The translations under genes were made by a program, and so were the position numbers. From contig JAKGHH010000002.1 in NCBI GenBank assembly GCA_022828595.1, positions 43,246,222 to 43,310,221 on the forward strand: a stretch of 64,000 nt of DNA. The letters run 5' to 3'. Below are positions 58,735 to 64,000 of this stretch, in pieces. This DNA comes from Nelumbo lutea. Lineage: Eukaryota; Streptophyta; Magnoliopsida; Proteales; Nelumbonaceae. The notes beneath the pieces were generated by a model that was not told the DNA's origin, made no database searches, and saw only the letters and a list, made by a program, of their open reading frames with translations. Position 1 is the stretch's first letter. The number at the start of each line of letters is the position of its first letter.

Positions 58735-59092
58735 TAGGGCTGGTTGCCAATGGGTCGGATCCAATCTGACGGATCCGATGAATTCAAACCGATTGAAGTC
58801 AATTCTGATTCTAGGAATCAGAACCGATGGATCGATTCCGGCTTTTAATATATTGTCCCGATTATTATCAATGTAAAACCGATTCCAGTTCCTAATATTT
58901 ATATAAACTATTTTTAGCAGGTCTATTATAATTAAGTCGATTGGATCAGAGCCAATTGTAAAAACTGATCAGTTCGATTCCGAATTCAAAATTAAAACCC
59001 TAATAGATCAAATTCGGTTCCAAATCATTAATATTTCTTTATCGGATCAGTTCCGATTCTATCCGGACCCGACCTGTTGACAGCCTGACTTG
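58735..59092. mobile_element. degenerate hAT-like MITE
   Basis: Left TAGGGCTGGTTGCCAATGGG, right on the minus strand CAGGCTGTCAACAGGTCGGG. Interior repeats GAACCGATTC-type words. No duplication recognised; borders approximate. Confidence 0.5.
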
Positions 59093-59871
59093 TGATGAAC
59101 CAATTTTGGTCAAATTCTGACGAGAGAATCTCATTGCATTGTTTTAGGCAGTCAGCCAGTCATAACTCAAGTGGGTCCATATGCATCGAATTGGGAGATT
59201 CAGCAGGGATGGCACTTTCCGCAATTAATGACAAAAAGCGGGGCTAAACTGAGGGGAGGGTGCAGTATTGGAGGTTGATTTGGACTCGCACCAAGAACAA
59301 AGCAGATGCCGTGAATGCAAACTTAGAGAGAAAAGATTTAGAGAAAGGCTTCGCCCCCCCACTTTCCAGATCTGGCTATCTGCCAGCATCGCCTTTTCTT
59401 TTGTTCAGCTTTAAGCTTTTAACGCCTAACTTTGTAGATCAAATTACGAAAGTGCCCTAAGTTCTTGCCATCCCAGAACAATCTTGATGGAATTAACCGT
59501 CTATGGTCCTAAAAAGTTTAAAAAGTTAGGTTGTATGTATCGAGCTGGAAGTAGATGCAGGCATGAAGCTGACGTGTACACCACTCATGCTTTTTAATAT
59601 ATTTGGAAACAAGTATGAAGTATAGAGATGGAGGTAGGCCACTTTGGAGAAGATTTGGAAGCACAACGGTGGGTTAGAAAATTTTTAATAATAAAAGAGT
59701 AAAGGAAAAGGGAGACATTGCACTTTATTATCCTAACTTTCAAGCATTGTCTTTAATTGATGACTGCTAGTTATCCGATCACATGATACTTTGTACAAGT
59801 AAAAAATTTTTGAAAATATCAAAATTATCTCTCAAAAAAGATACTGTTGAGGTATTTGAGATTCCATACCT
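59093..59871. other. no gene recognised
   Basis: Non-coding. A C-run (CGCCCCCCCAC at about 59350) and purine-rich stretches only. Confidence 0.4.
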
Positions 59872-60084
59872 TTAGATGATAGACCTACCTGTAACCAGAA
59901 CGGGAAGGAGGGAGGGGGAAACGACACCTCTAATTCCCTTCCTCTCCATCTCTCTATGTATTTCATAGGCCTTATCCAATTTATTTTTCTTGCAGAACCC
60001 ACTTAACAGAGCACTGCAGCTCAGCGTGTCAAGGCAAAACCCAGTTTCTTGCATCTTCAATGCAATAGAATAGGCATTATCCAA
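59872..60084 (-). pseudogene. pentatricopeptide repeat (PPR) protein fragment
   Basis: The minus-strand frame reads AYSIALKMQETGFCLDTLSC, SALLSGFCKKNKLDKAYEIH and REMERKGI. This is about one and a half PPR motifs (helix-turn-helix units of 35 residues; the ALLSGFCKKNKLDKAYE pattern is typical). Functional PPR proteins have ten or more repeats, so this is a small displaced piece. It ends in unrelated sequence after EMERKGI and abuts a MITE fragment at its other side. Confidence 0.75.
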
Positions 60085-60110
60085 CCTCCAAACACGGCAT
60101 TATCCGAATC

Positions 60111-60192
60111 AAAATTTGCACTCAAATCATTTGCATTAACATAGTTTTGCATCAATGCAAATGAATTTGCACTGCAACCAAACACAGGCGCC
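60111..60192. mobile_element. truncated Tourist-like MITE, one end
   Basis: Matches one arm of the element at 27847-28111 (CACTCAAATCATTTGCA... GCAACCAAACACAGGCGCC) and is followed by TTA (60193-60195), the family's target. The other arm is absent. Confidence 0.7.
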
Positions 60193-60218
60193 TTAGGATC
60201 AATTCGAAATAGTCATGC

Positions 60219-60692
60219 CAAGAAAAAAATATGGGTGGACAGTAAATATTGATCGAGCAGCAGTGGGTATTGCCATCCGTGATCAATGTGGGAATTTTAT
60301 TATGGGTAGAGCTCGAATTATTTAGGCCTCTTCTCCTTTGGAATCTGAGGTTCAGGCGGTTTGGGAGGGATTGTCACTTGCTGAGTCTATGGCCATGGAT
60401 CGGGTCGAAATTGAAAGTGATGCCAAGAAGGTCATTAATCTCCTATCTTCAGATCTAGAACCACCTTGGAACATTTACACATTGATTCAAGATTATAAGC
60501 AACTCCTCGCTCGATTTACGGTTGTTTTCTTTACACATCTTGTTCTTGTAATGGATTAGCCCACGGGCTACGGCACAAGAAATCCATAACCTGGTCTTCA
60601 ATTCCTGAGTTTATCAGGTCATTGGCATTTGATGAGATGTAATCTTGATGATCTAGTTGAATGAATTTGCCTTTGGGCTTCAAAAAAAAAAA
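60219..60692 (+). pseudogene. LINE 3' end: RNase H domain with poly(A) tail
   Basis: One frame reads KKYGWTVNIDRAAVGIAIRD, then ESEVQAVWEGLSLAESMAMD, VEIESDAKKVINLLSS and NGLAHGLRHKKSITWSSIPE, ending with a stop after about 140 codons. This is the RVT_3-type RNase H found at the end of plant L1 LINEs. A single in-frame TAG (60325) breaks it. Seventy bases later is CTTCAAAAAAAAAAAAAG, the tail. 5'-truncated insertion. Confidence 0.85.
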
Positions 60693-61195
60693 AAGAATAG
60701 ATGTTGTTTGATATGGAGTAGTCCACAAGTGTTCTTGTAGTTTCCAAAGTAGTTAATACGCTGAAAGACCTAGATTCAAAATTCATCACTTAGCTGAAGA
60801 TGGTGCAACTATATTGTAAAACCCAAGGTGGAAGACAGATAAAAGGCTCTCCTTTCTCTCTTAGGATCAAAGTTGCAAGAGCAAGATAGTTTATCTATAT
60901 TGTTTACCCTAGTCTCCATTTTCTATAACTTTTATAATTGTGGATTTTAAGAATCCAAGTAGGAGTTTCAATTTGCTCTCCTAGTTGAATGGGAAAGCCA
61001 AGTATTAGGAATAAGAAAACCAATTACTTCCCTCTTGTCCTAAGTTAGTTAAGTTTTCCTTACTCTCAGAACTTTGACCAGCAACTTTGAACCTTATCTT
61101 TGTATGGTGTGAGGACCCACAATGATCTTATTTCAAACAAAAGGGATAAGCCCACACATTAACATACATGGGACAAATTCACTTGGTCTTACTTA
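60693..61195. other. no gene recognised
   Basis: Non-coding spacer. Confidence 0.4.
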
Positions 61196-61319
61196 AGCTA
61201 TGTTTGGTTTGAAGAAAAATGTAGGGAAAGGAAAGGTAGGGAGGCCTTTACAAATCTTGTATTGGTTTCTCCGTCTTTCCCTTCCTTTCTCTACTTTTTC
61301 CTTCAAACCAAACATATCC
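61196..61319. mobile_element. short Tourist-like MITE (124 bp)
   Basis: Ends AGCTATGTTTGGTTTGAAG and, on the minus strand, GGATATGTTTGGTTTGAAG. TTA at 61193-61195 and 61320-61322. The interior is mirrored AGGGAAAGGAAAG / CTTTCCCTTCC. Confidence 0.85.
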
Positions 61320-62370
61320 TTAGTGAATCATCCATACACATATAAAACCCAAATTCGGCCCAATAATGTCATAAATATATAACTTTGACTTGGGTTTCAA
61401 CCATCTTCTAAGCTCAAGTCCAATAGGTTAAACTAAGAAATGCCCATTAGGTTATTGGACTAATAAAACATCTATAGCTAAATTTTTAACCAATAACATA
61501 GAAACGCTGCTGACAAGGAAGGACCTTGACAATAGCATTAGAAAAGCACACTAACCCGGCTAAACCATCCTAAACCCAATTAGACCAATTTTTTTAAGGC
61601 CTACTAGCATTCTATTTCAAAAAAAAAAAAAAAGATTAGAATATTCCAAAATAATAATAATTAAGGGGTAAAATAAGAAAAGAAAAAATATAGGAAAGTT
61701 CTAGAAAGTAAGAGGTCAAAAACATTGAAAAGTAAGTATGAAATTATAGAGAAATTGAGGTGCAAGAATGTGCAGTTGGTTCGTATGATGCAATAGGGAC
61801 ACTCCAAAGAAAATGACAATTCAAATGATAAATTGAAGATTGCTACCAAGAAGAAGAAAAAAAAGCTGACATCAAGCTCCAAGTTCTTTAGTTTTCATCT
61901 TTTCAATACTTGATCTATAAGGCTAAAAAATAACACTACATGGGCTTAAATGAGACTAAAATCAGTTAACTAAATCTTAGAGATCAATGACTAGAAATTG
62001 AGGTGTTCCCCAAGACACTTATTGACTTAAATGGTTGTATAATAGAGGACTGATCAGCTCTAACATTCAGAAAATGGTTGTATAATAGATATATTATTTT
62101 AGCCAATAAAAATGCATGAGAAGAATGAATCGAGGGCAACCATGTGAGAAACAAAGGGTTTGGTAAGAAAAGAAAGAGGAATTCATGTACTATCAAAAGA
62201 GTTAATCTATGGAGTTCCCCATGTGTTCAAAGAGTGAAAACCCTTGAATGTAAAAGAGAGGAGAGCCCTATTTGAGCCCAAAATCTTCATGGTGGTATTT
62301 TGTATCTTGGGCTAGTTTGTTTGTATTTAGTCTATGAGTCTATTGAGAGGCATTTATTTGTGTTTAAGAC
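61320..62370. other. no gene recognised
   Basis: AT-rich non-coding sequence; a 13-bp repeat ATGGTTGTATAATAGA at about 62031 and 62084 is the only structure seen. Confidence 0.4.
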
Positions 62371-62670
62371 AAGGTTTTTAAAATCAAACCGAACAATGAA
62401 TCAGTTAGGGGTCCGGTTCCCAGGTCAAACGGTCCGACCATTCAGACTGAATGGATGGCCCATTCTGAAAAAATAATAAATAAATAAATAAACAGCCAAA
62501 ACCGCTAATTCGAATGATTCGACTGCCCAGGTCAGTAGTTTGCAGACCAAATCAATGATTTTTTTTTTTGGCAAAATAATGGTTTTGAGATAAAATGGAA
62601 CCAGTCACCTGACCAGTTCCTGGTTTTTCCAATCCGACCGTCCAGTCAGGTCCGATTTTGAAAAGCATGG
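62371..62670. mobile_element. hAT-like MITE, GGTTTT.AAAA family, copy 4
   Basis: Starts AAGGTTTTTAAAATCAAACC and ends GATTTTGAAAAGCATGG, with the internal AGACCAAATCAATGATTTTT and CCGACCGTCCAGTCAGGTCC segments seen in the 18-20 kb copies. Flanking duplication is weak. Confidence 0.72.
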
Positions 62671-64000
62671 TTTAAAATTTCATTGTAATATCTTATAGAT
62701 ATAAAAGGTTTGGCATCAAATCTTAAAGGTGTGAAGGCATATGTGTGGTGTAAGGTTTGAATGGCACTTGGAAGTCAAGTCGGTTGTTTAATGGAAATCT
62801 CATAAGGGGCCTAAATAAAAGATGTAGGGCAGAATTAGCCAAACTCTCTATAAGAATCTTATCTGTGTTATTCATTGATTTGGTTCTCATACATACACAT
62901 AGTCTCTTGGTTCTTTACAATGAATGTTCCTATACAACATCATATTTGCATTCAAAGATTTTAAGGAAAGCAATCAACATAGAAATCCAAGAGAACCCAA
63001 TTCACCTCCTCTTGGGACTGCTATGTAGGATAATAGGGCTCATTTAGGGACCCATTAACAACAACTAAAAATAGACCCACATTCTCTCTCCTCCCTCTCT
63101 CTATCTCTCACCCACCACTATTCCAATTTCCCTTCTCCCTCTCTTTCTCGGTCTCACATCACCATTGTCTCAAACTGTCAGAGGAACAACCACTGCTTCA
63201 CTGGAGTTCACCTTCCAACAATCAAGACCTATAGTTGCACTCCGATCACTAGAGGAAATGGTGTTACAAGAATTCCCTAGTCATAGCTATGGCAATTCAG
63301 GGAAGGGGATCCAATCCTCTCTTTTTCTTCTTTCTCTATTTATTCTAAGACCTTTATCCACTCAATCGCCACTCTTTCCATTGAGAAGCCTTACTCTGTA
63401 GCATTATTATCCTATTTGAAAATAATCCAAGATCTATTTATTTTGCTTTTCTTTGGTCTTCATTCTTGTGGTTATGGATTTCTAACATTGATTTTTATCT
63501 TGTTTGCTTAGCAAAATGAATCATGCCTGATCCACTGATCCCTTATCCACTATTGACGGATTCGAGACCTCTTTGTATTTGTGTTATATGACCTATGTTA
63601 AATCCATAAACTAGTGCCAATTGAAGGGAAGGGGAAGACCAAATCACTATTACCAATTCTATATCTCATTAAAGAAAATGACACAAACCATTGTTCAACA
63701 AGGAAATTTGTGTTGCTGAGAGAATCTCCGTTGCTTTCTTTGCCCATTTAGGCTAGTTCCTCACAATCCTTGTTCTTTTAATTTTTTTGCTTATTAGTGT
63801 CTTGAATTCTTTGGTTACCACTTTGGCTAATTAGCAATTTCGAATTTTTATGTCAAGTCCAATCTCTTAGAATCGATTTTTTTTAAGCTTCAAGTTTTAA
63901 ATCCAAAAGTGTTATTTAATTGTTAGAAAATTTCTCTTCAAGCTATTTTGATGTCGGCCTTGCTATGTGATGATGTGCGATCTGATAGCTCCTTGCTGGT
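62671..64000. other. no gene recognised
   Basis: Open frames at 62757-63047 and 63165-63401 resemble no known protein. A pyrimidine-rich stretch at 63085-63150 could be a leader of something beyond the window, but there is no support. Confidence 0.4.

Noticed and set aside
62757..63401. Two open frames as possible small genes
   Set aside because: No family resemblance, low-complexity Ser/Leu composition and no splice or start context.

Overview
This is a nuclear genomic window from a flowering plant, most likely a eudicot. It is AT-rich and has GT-AG introns. Three genes can be reconstructed exon by exon with every phase matching: a PAP28-type purple acid phosphatase (+, 7284-17408, 4 exons, 416 aa), cytosolic ribosomal protein S6 (-, 25894-28809, 6 exons, 249 aa) and a group C bZIP factor closest to bZIP9 (-, 49425-55861, 6 exons, 406 aa). 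The species cannot be named from the sequence. I see no tRNA, rRNA, CRISPR array, or bacterial or organellar insertion.

The rest is mostly transposable-element debris in layers. At 210-3268, CACTA-type ends bracket fragments of two unrelated host genes: a heptahelical (HHP/adiponectin-receptor-like) protein and the galacturonan-binding domain of a wall-associated kinase. PAP28 intron 2 is 8.2 kb and holds a LINE, a TRIM, pieces of Ty3/gypsy chromovirus, two TIR elements with 8-bp duplications, a 270-bp tandem duplication and three tiny poly(A) insertions. From 18.2 to 24.6 kb lie hAT-like MITEs (one nested in another, with a perfect 8-bp target duplication), a 0.7-kb tandem duplication and low-complexity sequence. 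RPS6 carries a Tourist-like MITE in intron 3 and a telo-box upstream of its start.

From 30.6 to 48.6 kb is a retroelement island. Two LINEs of one family stand head to head (30.7-33.6 kb minus; 33.8-37.5 kb plus). The plus-strand LINE is split in its reverse-transcriptase region by a 6.95-kb LTR retrotransposon (37554-44507) that has LTRs, a tRNA-Asp-type primer site, gag-protease remnants and polypurine tracts but no pol (TR-GAG-like). Two further minus-strand LINE remnants follow. From 56 to 64 kb are hAT and Tourist MITEs, a PPR fragment, a LINE 3' end with poly(A) tail and unassigned sequence.

The genes share no pathway. PAP28 is a metallophosphoesterase-fold protein with an N-terminal membrane segment, RPS6 is a 40S subunit protein, and the bZIP is a nuclear regulator. 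I found no convincing undescribed molecular system. The most informative signals are the captured-gene chimera, the nested insertions datable from target duplications and LTRs, and five 17-29 bp homopolymer-tail insertions with target duplications, all inside introns of the three intact genes.
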